This document shows positions 24,508 to 31,942 of a stretch of 40,689 nucleotides of DNA, in pieces. The notes below the pieces were generated by a model. It worked only from the letters and a program-made list of their open reading frames with translations, ran no database searches and was not told the DNA's origin. The DNA comes from Phycisphaerales bacterium. Lineage in GTDB: Bacteria; Planctomycetota; Phycisphaerae; Phycisphaerales; SM1A02. The stretch spans positions 1 to 40,689 of the forward strand of contig JABAAC010000032.1 in assembly GCA_014238965.1 (NCBI GenBank), in the 5' to 3' direction. The translations under genes and the position numbers were made by a program. Each line of letters opens with the position of its first letter. Within the stretch, counting starts at the first letter, position 1.

Positions 24508-26066
24508 TTGGTGTTCTCTCGCATGCTTGGCGTGTTTTGTGGCGTGTACGCTCGGCCCGTGCCAAAAGTCATCAACCATGCACCAGTGTTATCAAAGAAC
24601 TGCATTCGATGATTTCCATGATCGAGCACAAGGATGCGACCATTGTGATCAACGGCAACTTCTGTTGGGTTCCAGAGTTCCCTGTGGTTGGTGCCTTTGT
24701 CGCCCAGTTGTACAGCCTGAGCCCCTTCGCCGATGATCAGTTGGTCGTGTTCGTTTAGCGCCACTGGCCGACTATCTGGTAGTTGCGATGTCCGGTTGAA
24801 TGAGTGGAAGTCTGCGGTGGCTGTTGTGGCTGGTGTTGTGCGCAGCAACTTGGCCATGTCTGGGTCAAAGCGGGGACGATCTGGTGGCAGTAGGTCGAGT
24901 CGCCAGGTGTGCGTGTCGCCATCTGCCGCGTCGGAGATGGATAGCAAGAGCCCCGCATCTGTATCTTCAAATACAAAATCTGTGGGGTGCTGCACACAGC
25001 CTGGGCCGTCTCCTGGCTCGCCAAACGAGGAGACGTGGACTGGTGTGCCACGGTCAATATCAAAGACGTGGAACAATCGGATCTCTGGCTCAAAGACCAC
25101 AAGGGTTCGTCCATACAAGCCCAATCGGGGGCCAAAGTGGGATTGCGAACCTGTTGGCTGAGTCGGAGCGAGTGCCCGATCGGGTTCGCCCATGGTGAAC
25201 CCCTGTATACGTTGTTCAAATGGCTCGGCTACAACGCACCCCTGAGTTGTGAAGGCGACATCCTCGGGATAGTGAATGCGGCCCTCTCCTTCTCGGGGCT
25301 TCAAGGCATGCATGCCCCACCAGTCGATGGGTTTGCCAGTGAATGCATCGATTGCTTGAATGCGGTGATTCAGTCGGTCCGCAACGAGCAGGATGCCGTC
25401 ACGTTCGTCAAGTCCAGCTGGTTCAGCGAAGCGGCCCGGTGCTTTGCCCCAGCCGCCAATTGTCCAGCGGTGTGCGCCATCGGCATTGATTGCATGCACC
25501 TTGTGGGTTGCTTCGTCGCCGATGAACAGCGTGCCGTCATCGCTCATGGCGACGGACGTGGGCAAGCCCAATGGCACACCGTTGACGTCGCTGTACAGAC
25601 CCATATTGGCGCCGGACTGATCAAAGAGGAGTACGCGGCGGTTTCCGGTATCCGCTACGGCAATGCGATCGCCGTTTGAAGCGATGTCCACTGGATGATT
25701 GAACTGGGTCAGGCGATCACCCTTTGACCCAAACGCGTGCGATAACGTAGCGTCATCGCCTAAGACGGACACGCGATGGTGTGCTGCATCGAGCAGAACG
25801 ATGGCTCCATCTGGCGTGATGTCTATGCCAACGAACTGTGCGCCATCGTTTGCGCCAAAGGGCAAGGTGTGATGATCGTGCACAGAGGGAATGTGCAGGC
25901 CCTTTGTGTCACACATGATGATGCCATGTTCATCGTGTGCGGCAATCGCGCGAATGTGGCCAGCCTCAGCCGTCCATGCATAGTGTGCGGGTAGTGGTGT
26001 TGCGGTGATCAGCAGCAGTTGGAGGAACACGGTTCGCTCAAGTCGCGCTCGTCGAAGCGGCTGCAT
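24504..26066 (-). CDS. Secreted NHL-repeat beta-propeller protein
   Basis: 520 residues with a signal-like N-terminus (ERTVFLQLLLITATPLPAHYA). At least five NHL-type repeats are readable, e.g. HPVDIASNGDRIAVADTGN, LPTSVAMSDDGTLFIGDEAT, EPAGLDERDGILLVADRLN, YPEDVAFTTQGCVVAEPF and NPTEVAVDHNGRILVLDHGN, implying a six-bladed propeller plus extra strands. Such propellers are binding platforms; no catalytic residues are evident. The start overlaps the preceding lipoprotein gene by 29 bases and the stop overlaps the FixH-like gene by 4, so it is part of the same operon. Confidence 0.87.
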   Translation of the reverse strand: MQPLRRARLERTVFLQLLLITATPLPAHYAWTAEAGHIRAIAAHDEHGIIMCDTKGLHIPSVHDHHTLPFGANDGAQFVGIDITPDGAIVLLDAAHHRVSVLGDDATLSHAFGSKGDRLTQFNHPVDIASNGDRIAVADTGNRRVLLFDQSGANMGLYSDVNGVPLGLPTSVAMSDDGTLFIGDEATHKVHAINADGAHRWTIGGWGKAPGRFAEPAGLDERDGILLVADRLNHRIQAIDAFTGKPIDWWGMHALKPREGEGRIHYPEDVAFTTQGCVVAEPFEQRIQGFTMGEPDRALAPTQPTGSQSHFGPRLGLYGRTLVVFEPEIRLFHVFDIDRGTPVHVSSFGEPGDGPGCVQHPTDFVFEDTDAGLLLSISDAADGDTHTWRLDLLPPDRPRFDPDMAKLLRTTPATTATADFHSFNRTSQLPDSRPVALNEHDQLIIGEGAQAVQLGDKGTNHRELWNPTEVAVDHNGRILVLDHGNHRMQFFDNTGAWLMTFGTGRAYTPQNTPSMRENTK

Positions 26067-26442
26067 CAGCGGGGTTGGTCGGTGTCAAACCGTTAATGCC
26101 CTCTTCGTCCTCGACAGGTTGTGGGGGTCCTACGGCGTATCCGGCATCTTGTGCAGCGTGGATGGCACAGTCAAGTGCTGCGCTGTTTCGGGCAATGATT
26201 GTTGCTTGTTTTTGGTTAAACGACACCGCGACCGAGCGAACATCGCTACAGCGATTCATTGCTCTAGATATTGCATTGGCGCAGTTCTGACAATGCATGC
26301 CTTCGATAGACACTGTGGCATGTACCGGCTGAATCGCGATCGGAGTGGATAGGTCGGTACGTTCGGCAGCCTGCGGTTCTTGTGGTGCTTCGGCACAGCA
26401 CCCAAGGATCAAAAACAAGAAGATCAGTTGCAATCGAATCAT
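26038..26442 (-). CDS. Heavy-metal-associated (HMA) domain lipoprotein
   Basis: 134 residues: lipobox LILGC (C15, followed by C16), then a short linker, then an HMA fold at about 40-105. The domain has the metal-binding loop GMHCQNCANAI (C51xxC54), VAVSFNQKQATI and an AGYAVG end. This is a MerP/CopZ-type metallochaperone tethered outside the cytoplasm instead of soluble in it. The tail (EDEEGINGLTPTNPADAAAS) is acidic and low complexity. It lies between DUF1501 (25 bases upstream) and NHL (overlapping), downstream of a P1B copper ATPase whose exported ion it could bind; that role is inference. Confidence 0.85.
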   Translation of the reverse strand: MIRLQLIFLFLILGCCAEAPQEPQAAERTDLSTPIAIQPVHATVSIEGMHCQNCANAISRAMNRCSDVRSVAVSFNQKQATIIARNSAALDCAIHAAQDAGYAVGPPQPVEDEEGINGLTPTNPADAAASTSAT

Positions 26443-26467
26443 GTCATCAGGATACCCGACGCAGGTA

Positions 26468-27742
26468 TCAGGTGAGGATGTTCAATTTTTGGAATCGATG
26501 TTTGAGTACTGCAGTGGAGTCCGTCTTGAGCCAATCTTCAAGCACGCCCGCATAGACCTGTCGGAAGTCAGTCGTGTACTTCAGATCTCCGCTATCAAGG
26601 TTCACAAGATCAGGGTGTCGACCATGCAAGCCTGGCTGGACCATTGGGCCAATCAGGTACAACGGGGCGGCAGTGCCATGATCCGTACCCCCGGAAGCAT
26701 TCTGAGCAACGCGGCGACCGAATTCAGAGAACACCATGGTCAGGACACGGCCATCGTTGCCTTGCGCCTTAAGGTCGTCTTGGAATGACTTGAGGCTGTC
26801 GCCAACTTGACGCAGCAGCCGACCATGTTGCCCGGCTTGATTCGCGTGCGTATCAAAGCCACCAAGTGTGACGTAGTAGACACGTGTAGGGAGTCCTGAA
26901 CGAATCATGGCTGCAACCATACGGAGCTGATCAGAGAGATTCCCGCCGGGGAAACTCGCCAGTGGGGCAAGCGATGCGGCCTTGCGCACTTGGGCTGACG
27001 AGATCTGCGCATCAAGGGCCGTACGCCGAAGAAACGCCAGCGTGTCAGTCGCTTGATCGGGGTCCCCAGGGACAGTTCGGTACGCTTGCTTCAGGTCGTT
27101 GTCGATGTCTTCGCCGACCCAGCGGTAGAGCTCTGGCTTTTCGAATTGAACTGGGCGGGAACGCCGGCCCGTCAATGCCAGTGGGGATGTGCTGCCTAGA
27201 GCGATGGCCGCTTGTGGGTCCGGAGTGCCGCTGCATGTGTTATCGAAGTAGCGACCAAGCCAGCCATCGCTGTGCCCTGTGGGGTCCGCCGAGTGCCAAA
27301 TGTCCATCGAGGAGAAGTGCGATCGGTTGGGGTTTGGATAGCCCGTGCCCTGCACAATGGCGGCTAACCCATCATCCATGAGCGTCTGCATGCCCTGGAA
27401 TTCTGGATTCAGCCCGATACCGTCGCCGCCGGGGACAGCCAGCGCAAGGGCGCCATCTGTCGTGCCAGGCCGGCTAATGCCGATGTTGGGCCGAGCTCGG
27501 TAATACGCATCGTTTCCGTATGGCACAACGGTGTTGAGGCCATCGTTGCCACCGCCAAGTTGTACGACGACAAAAATTCGGTCCTGTGGAACGCCTGGGA
27601 TCGATGACGTTAGCGCGCCAAGTGGTGACGAGACCCCTTCGGCGGTTTGTTGCAGGAACAATGGTGCTGTGCCTACCAGGGACGCGAAGGCTGTACCACG
27701 GTGCAGAAAGTTGCGTCGACTCCAGGGTGTTTCGTATGACAT
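26468..27742 (-). CDS. DUF1501 protein with Tat signal
   Basis: 424 residues. The N-terminus WSRRNFLHRGTAFASL is a twin-arginine signal (R9/R10). The body has the DUF1501 pattern: FVVVQLGGGNDGLNTVVPY, YPNPNRSHFSSMDIWHSAD, and the late VFSEFGRRVAQNASGGTDHG, which resembles an alkaline-phosphatase/sulfatase-like fold with metal-binding D/H. Gene pairs of DUF1800 and DUF1501 are very common in planctomycetes, and here the pair is 12 bases apart. GAGGC upstream of the ATG sits close to the DUF1800 stop. The biochemical role is unknown. Confidence 0.92.
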   Translation of the reverse strand: MSYETPWSRRNFLHRGTAFASLVGTAPLFLQQTAEGVSSPLGALTSSIPGVPQDRIFVVVQLGGGNDGLNTVVPYGNDAYYRARPNIGISRPGTTDGALALAVPGGDGIGLNPEFQGMQTLMDDGLAAIVQGTGYPNPNRSHFSSMDIWHSADPTGHSDGWLGRYFDNTCSGTPDPQAAIALGSTSPLALTGRRSRPVQFEKPELYRWVGEDIDNDLKQAYRTVPGDPDQATDTLAFLRRTALDAQISSAQVRKAASLAPLASFPGGNLSDQLRMVAAMIRSGLPTRVYYVTLGGFDTHANQAGQHGRLLRQVGDSLKSFQDDLKAQGNDGRVLTMVFSEFGRRVAQNASGGTDHGTAAPLYLIGPMVQPGLHGRHPDLVNLDSGDLKYTTDFRQVYAGVLEDWLKTDSTAVLKHRFQKLNILT

Positions 27743-27754
27743 AGAAGCCTCGGT

Positions 27755-29242
27755 TCAGCAGAGTTGATATTCGGGGGCTGCACTAATGAGTGCGATCAGC
27801 CGTGTGACAGTGGGTGCGTCAAGTGGGCGGCCACGGGCCAGATCCGCCCATTGGTTTAGACGGGTTGCATCTGGCATGGTGCCTAGCAAGAAGCGTGCGA
27901 GGTAGGTTGCAGCATCCTTGGGGCGATCTCGCTGGGGAACATTGGGCAGGTGCTCCACCAGCCGTGACAAGTCGTGGTCCAACTGACCACCGCCATCCCA
28001 CGGGCTGCTTCCGGGTTCTCGCCCCGTGAGCAGGTAGACGAGCGTATTTTGTCGAGTAAACAACGTGGACGTATTAATCCAAGCTGTGCCGCCATCCCAG
28101 CCCTTAACGCTTGGGGGCGCAAACAACGACTGTCCCATCATTGTGCAAGCTTCAGAGAGTCGCCTGACGTTTCGAGCTGGGAGATTCATAGATCGGCACG
28201 CTTGCACAACCAGTTGTACTGGGCTCTTGACCTGAGTGCCTTGACGGGTCGGGTGGTAGAAGTGTTTCGACTTGAATACCTCTTTAAGCACTGGGCGGAT
28301 GTTCCAGTCTTGACGCTGCAACGTTTTGGCCATCGCGTTGACTACGGCCATGGACTGGTCGGTTGAGTCCGCTGCATCGTCTATGAAGAATCTGTACAGC
28401 TTCCAGCAAATCCATGTCGAGCTGGTCGGTCGGGTAAAGATCAACTCAACAAAGTCATCTGCGGACCAGTTCCCGCGGCGCCCGAAAATGGTCTTTGTGT
28501 CCTCGTCATGATTCCGACGATTGAATGTAAATGCATCGTCTTCGAAGGTAAACCCCGTGAGGGCTCTTGCGCCTTCTTTGATGTCGTCTTCGGAATAGCC
28601 ATTGCCTTCGCCCAGCGTGAACAACTCCATCAGTTCGCGCGCTAGGTTCTCGTTTGGGGCGCCACGACGATTTTGGTTGTTGTTGAGATATTTGATCATC
28701 GCAGGATCGCGAATGATGCCATGCACTAGTGTGTCCTTGAAATTGCCCAGGGCGTTTTCTCTGAACATCTGATTCTGCATCAACAGATGCCAAGAGTCTT
28801 CGACCGCTCGGTATCCAGTGGCAAAGTGCCCGTGCCAGAACAACGTCAGTTTTTCTTGAAGTGGTCGTGACGTTTCAATCATCCGTTGGAGCCACCATGA
28901 TCGAGCGGTGGCCATTTGTCGACGATCTTCACGCTGCCGCTGTTGGCGGAGCATGCGTGCCGTTTCTCTGGCAGACTCATCTCCATTTCGGCGGGCCATA
29001 CGCAATTGGTTGCGTTCTTGGGCGGTGGGGGGACGCATGATGTCCGACTTGAAGCCGGGATCATCGATGGGGTCTGGAACCCTTGTCCAGTCCACTAAGT
29101 GGTCGACCGCGCCATCAAGTCCCATTTCGGTCAACGTCAGGACTTGTTCTGGTGTGCCACCAAAGCCTGCTCGTTGCAGCAAGTGCGCGGCTTCCCAATA
29201 GCCAAAGTTGTTGGGATCAAATGGAGCCAGCGGGCGTGGCAT
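27755..29242 (-). CDS. DUF1800 family protein
   Basis: 495 residues; AGGAGG five bases before the ATG is the best ribosome site in the operon. Family markers: an N-terminal HLLQRAGFGGTPEQV, LTLFWHGHFATG, NENLARELMELFTLGEG, EDDIKEGARALTGFTF and the long helical C-terminus. DUF1800 proteins are mainly alpha-helical, usually paired with DUF1501, and without a settled function. It starts the DUF1800-DUF1501-HMA-NHL-FixH-peroxidase run, 104 bases downstream of the copper ATPase. Confidence 0.92.
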   Translation of the reverse strand: MPRPLAPFDPNNFGYWEAAHLLQRAGFGGTPEQVLTLTEMGLDGAVDHLVDWTRVPDPIDDPGFKSDIMRPPTAQERNQLRMARRNGDESARETARMLRQQRQREDRRQMATARSWWLQRMIETSRPLQEKLTLFWHGHFATGYRAVEDSWHLLMQNQMFRENALGNFKDTLVHGIIRDPAMIKYLNNNQNRRGAPNENLARELMELFTLGEGNGYSEDDIKEGARALTGFTFEDDAFTFNRRNHDEDTKTIFGRRGNWSADDFVELIFTRPTSSTWICWKLYRFFIDDAADSTDQSMAVVNAMAKTLQRQDWNIRPVLKEVFKSKHFYHPTRQGTQVKSPVQLVVQACRSMNLPARNVRRLSEACTMMGQSLFAPPSVKGWDGGTAWINTSTLFTRQNTLVYLLTGREPGSSPWDGGGQLDHDLSRLVEHLPNVPQRDRPKDAATYLARFLLGTMPDATRLNQWADLARGRPLDAPTVTRLIALISAAPEYQLC

Positions 29243-29346
29243 GGGAGCCTCCTACGTGCGTGCCACAAGGATATGCCTCGGGGCGTCTGCAGTTGAGTCT
29301 ACGATAGAGGCGGCCTTAGGCATCCCCGTAGTTGAAAATCAGCCTC

Positions 29347-31536
29347 CTAGGAGGTCTGCCCCAGCCGGCGGCGCAAGGTGGAACTCAGTCGCACCGTGTT
29401 TCCAATGACGCTCACATCACTGATAGCCATGGCTCCCGCTGCGATCACCGGCCCCCACGTGCCCAGCAGACCAAAGGCTGCAATTGGGATCATTGCGCTG
29501 TTGTAGACAAAGGCTAGAAAGAGATTTTGCTTGATCGCGGTCAATGTGCGTTTGGCAATAGTCACCAATAACGGCACCGCCGATGGCCGATGTGCTGGAA
29601 TGACCACGTCTGCAGCTTCGATAGCGACGTTTGTGCCAGATCCCACAGCCATGCCGACAGTTGCCCCAGCAAGTGCTGCTGCGTCGTTCAACCCATCGCC
29701 CACCATGATGGTGGTCTCGGGTCGGTTAGTCACCCATTGTGCCTTGGATTCTGGGGTTTGTCCTGCAAGAACATGTTCGAGGTCAAGGCCAATCGCGGTC
29801 GCAATTGCGAAAGCAGCTTCTTCTCGATCGCCTGACAACATGGTGACTTGTAAGCCGAGTTCTTGCAGTTCACGTATGGATGAGGCTGCGTCGGGAAGTG
29901 GCGCATCTTTGACGTCAATTCGGCCTCTTTCCACGCCATCGATTCGAACGACACACGCTGCGCGCGGGTCTCGCATTACTTCGACGGCTTTGCCATCGAC
30001 GGTCGCCTTGACACCCTGCCCTGGCACAGCGACAAAGTCATACGCCTTGGGGGGCGAAATGCCGCGTCGGTGTGCTTCGGCCATTACGGCTGTGGCCACG
30101 GGGTGTTCACTGGGTGACTCCGCTGCAGCGGCGAATCGGACAACCTCATCTTCGTCAGTGCCCGATTCGGCAATGACTGCAATGACTGTCGGTCGGCCCT
30201 CCGTGAGCGTGCCGGTTTTATCGAAGATCACATGTCTAACTGATGCGGCATGTTCGAGTGCCTCGGCTGATTTGATCAAAATGCCGCGCCGGCCGGACTC
30301 GCCCGTGCCGACCATAATGGCCATGGGTGTTGCGAGGCCTAGAGCGCACGGGCACGAAATGATGAGCACGGTCACGGCCGCGATCACCCCCGTCTGGAAT
30401 GGCGCCCAAGATCCTTCAATACCTGCAGCAATGGACCAGCCTGTGATCGTCAGAAGGGCAACGCCAAGCACGATGGGGACGAATACGGAACTCACTCGAT
30501 CAGCCAGTCGCTGAATAGAGGCACGTGATCCCATTGTGTTGGACACAAGTTCCGCGATGCGGGCAACGGTCGAGTCCGCGCCACTGGCTGTGGCTTCAAT
30601 GATCAGTCGGCCCACGGTATTGAGCGAACCACTGACGACGGCATCGCCTACGCCGCGCTGAACCGGCTCAGACTCGCCAGTGATCAGGGACTCGTCGATT
30701 TCAGACGCGCCCTCAACCACGGTGCCGTCGACGGGCAAGCGTCCTCCGGGGCGAACAATCAGCCTGTCACCTGGTGAGACTGTGGCAATCGCCACTCTTT
30801 GGGTTGTGTGATCGCCGGTGATGCGCTCCGCCGTGTCGGGTTGCAACTCGAGCAATTCACGAATTGCCGATCCTGCGCGGCGCGATGAACGTGCTTCAAA
30901 CCAATGCCCAAGACTAATAAGTCCAAACAGTACGGATGCCTCTGTGAAGTACATGGGTTGGCCGTGATCCACACCCACTCGTTCAAGGATAAAGAGCACC
31001 ACGGAGTACGCCCAGGCGGTGCCTGCTCCAATGCTGATGAGCGTGTCCATATTGGTCGTGCGACGCTTTGCCGCTTCGATCGCCGACATAAAAAAGCCCG
31101 GGCCAACGAGGACTAAGACAGCCGTGCCGGCGGTCAATTGCAACCACTGCAGCCACAGCATGGACTCATCGAGTGTCCAGGACATGATTGCTGTGGGCAG
31201 CCAGATGCCAAGTCCAATGATTGCACGCCGAGCCCATCGCCGTTCTTTGACGATGGCAGCAGCTTCACGTTCGCCTTTACGCAGAGGCGCGGCCTCAGCA
31301 GCGGGCTGTGACGGGAAGCCTGTGGCCGTCACGATCGCGGCGGCCTGGGCCGGGTCGATGGTGCCCACTACAGTGACGATGGCCCCGGGCACATTCACCG
31401 CAACATCCTCAACGTGATCATGGCTGATCAGGGCTTGTCGAATAGAACCTGCACAGCTCGCGCAGTGCATATCCTTTGTGGCGAGTTGAAACGACGGGGT
31501 CTGGGCCTGTTGGGTCGTTTCATTGGTCACTTGCAA
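29347..31536 (-). CDS. copA: Cu+-type P1B ATPase (CopA-like)
   Basis: 729 residues. One N-terminal HMA domain carries DMHCASC (C25xxC28). Then come the membrane segments, the A-domain TGE (in ITGESEP, 286-292), CPC at 395-397, phosphorylation DKTGT (439-443), the SEHP motif (476-479) and GDGLND (613-618). N671-x6-YN (678-679) matches the Cu+-pump signature of the next-to-last helix. In the last helix the usual MxxSS reads MAISD (M703...D707), so one proposed Cu-ligand serine is Asp. The start is a TTG at 31536, or more likely the GTG at 31530, which has CGGAG eight bases upstream. A 12-bp palindrome CCTCCTAGGAGG straddles the stop codon. Confidence 0.93.
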   Translation of the reverse strand: MQVTNETTQQAQTPSFQLATKDMHCASCAGSIRQALISHDHVEDVAVNVPGAIVTVVGTIDPAQAAAIVTATGFPSQPAAEAAPLRKGEREAAAIVKERRWARRAIIGLGIWLPTAIMSWTLDESMLWLQWLQLTAGTAVLVLVGPGFFMSAIEAAKRRTTNMDTLISIGAGTAWAYSVVLFILERVGVDHGQPMYFTEASVLFGLISLGHWFEARSSRRAGSAIRELLELQPDTAERITGDHTTQRVAIATVSPGDRLIVRPGGRLPVDGTVVEGASEIDESLITGESEPVQRGVGDAVVSGSLNTVGRLIIEATASGADSTVARIAELVSNTMGSRASIQRLADRVSSVFVPIVLGVALLTITGWSIAAGIEGSWAPFQTGVIAAVTVLIISCPCALGLATPMAIMVGTGESGRRGILIKSAEALEHAASVRHVIFDKTGTLTEGRPTVIAVIAESGTDEDEVVRFAAAAESPSEHPVATAVMAEAHRRGISPPKAYDFVAVPGQGVKATVDGKAVEVMRDPRAACVVRIDGVERGRIDVKDAPLPDAASSIRELQELGLQVTMLSGDREEAAFAIATAIGLDLEHVLAGQTPESKAQWVTNRPETTIMVGDGLNDAAALAGATVGMAVGSGTNVAIEAADVVIPAHRPSAVPLLVTIAKRTLTAIKQNLFLAFVYNSAMIPIAAFGLLGTWGPVIAAGAMAISDVSVIGNTVRLSSTLRRRLGQTS

Positions 31537-31576
31537 TACTCCGTGGAGGATGGGCCTGCTAGACTATCGCTCCCAG

Positions 31577-31867
31577 ATGATGAACGTTAGATCTATTCCA
31601 GCGGCACGACTTGCTGCAGCCCTAGGGCTGTTGGCAATGCTGCTGGTGACGTCTGCCCAACCAATGGGCGTGGAGCCTGTTGTTGGCTCGCCCATCACCG
31701 TGGTTTCCGGCAGCGAATGGATTGAATCTCCGTTCGAATCGCTTGGTGTGCCTCGCCTGCAACCGATGGGGGCTGTGCCGGCGCCTCGAGCCGGGCGGCT
31801 TCGCGTTCGCGAAGCCGATCGAGTGGGGCCACATCGGCTGTACCTGCCGCCACCCGCCGCCTGCTGA
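31577..31867 (+). CDS. Short secreted ORF upstream of secA (candidate secretion-monitor leader)
   Basis: 95-96 residues from adjacent ATGs at 31577/31580. A Sec signal peptide is evident: MNVRSIPAAR, hydrophobic LAAALGLLAMLLV, then TSA|QP cleavage. The mature part has no known fold and is rich in Pro, Val and Arg. It ends RLYLPPPAAC, a polyproline tract (residues 90-92) three residues before the stop. It lies 75 bases upstream of secA on the same strand, the same arrangement as secM-secA in enterobacteria, where a secreted leader stalls ribosomes to tune SecA. No SecM arrest sequence is present. No Shine-Dalgarno sequence is visible; GGAGG at 31545-31549 touches another in-frame ATG (31550) too closely to serve it. 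The ORF itself is moderately sure; the regulatory role is inference. Confidence 0.6.
   Translation: MMNVRSIPAARLAAALGLLAMLLVTSAQPMGVEPVVGSPITVVSGSEWIESPFESLGVPRLQPMGAVPAPRAGRLRVREADRVGPHRLYLPPPAAC
31797..31816 (+). repeat. Perfect inverted repeat inside the leader ORF
   Basis: GGCTTCGCG-TT-CGCGAAGCC forms a 9-bp stem with a tiny loop. An outer CTCGA (31785-31789) and TCGAG (31819-31823) can extend it with a bulge. It encodes the RLRVREA part of the leader and would be a stable mRNA hairpin about 120 bases before secA. Confidence 0.6.
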
Positions 31868-31873
31868 ATCCGC

Positions 31874-31890
31874 TAGCGGGTAACCCGCTA
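31874..31890 (+). promoter_or_regulatory. Hairpin between leader ORF and secA
   Basis: TAGCGGGTAACCCGCTA forms a 7-bp stem with a 3-base loop, 7 bases after the leader stop and 53 bases before the secA ATG. It lacks a U-tract, so it may be a weak terminator or a structural element in the secA 5' region. Confidence 0.5.
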
Positions 31891-31942
31891 TAGCAGTTCT
31901 GCACGGTCTATCACAGTCAACCAATCAATTGCGAGGTCATCC

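Noticed and set aside
29343-29354. 12-bp palindrome CCTCCTAGGAGG at the ATPase stop
   Set aside because: It resembles a doubled Shine-Dalgarno/stop arrangement and is too short and loopless to be a terminator; no function can be assigned.
29531-30514. 327-codon open frame on the plus strand
   Set aside because: It lies wholly antisense to the copper ATPase and is Ser/Ala/Pro/Thr-rich without any domain pattern; the ATPase frame has all catalytic motifs.
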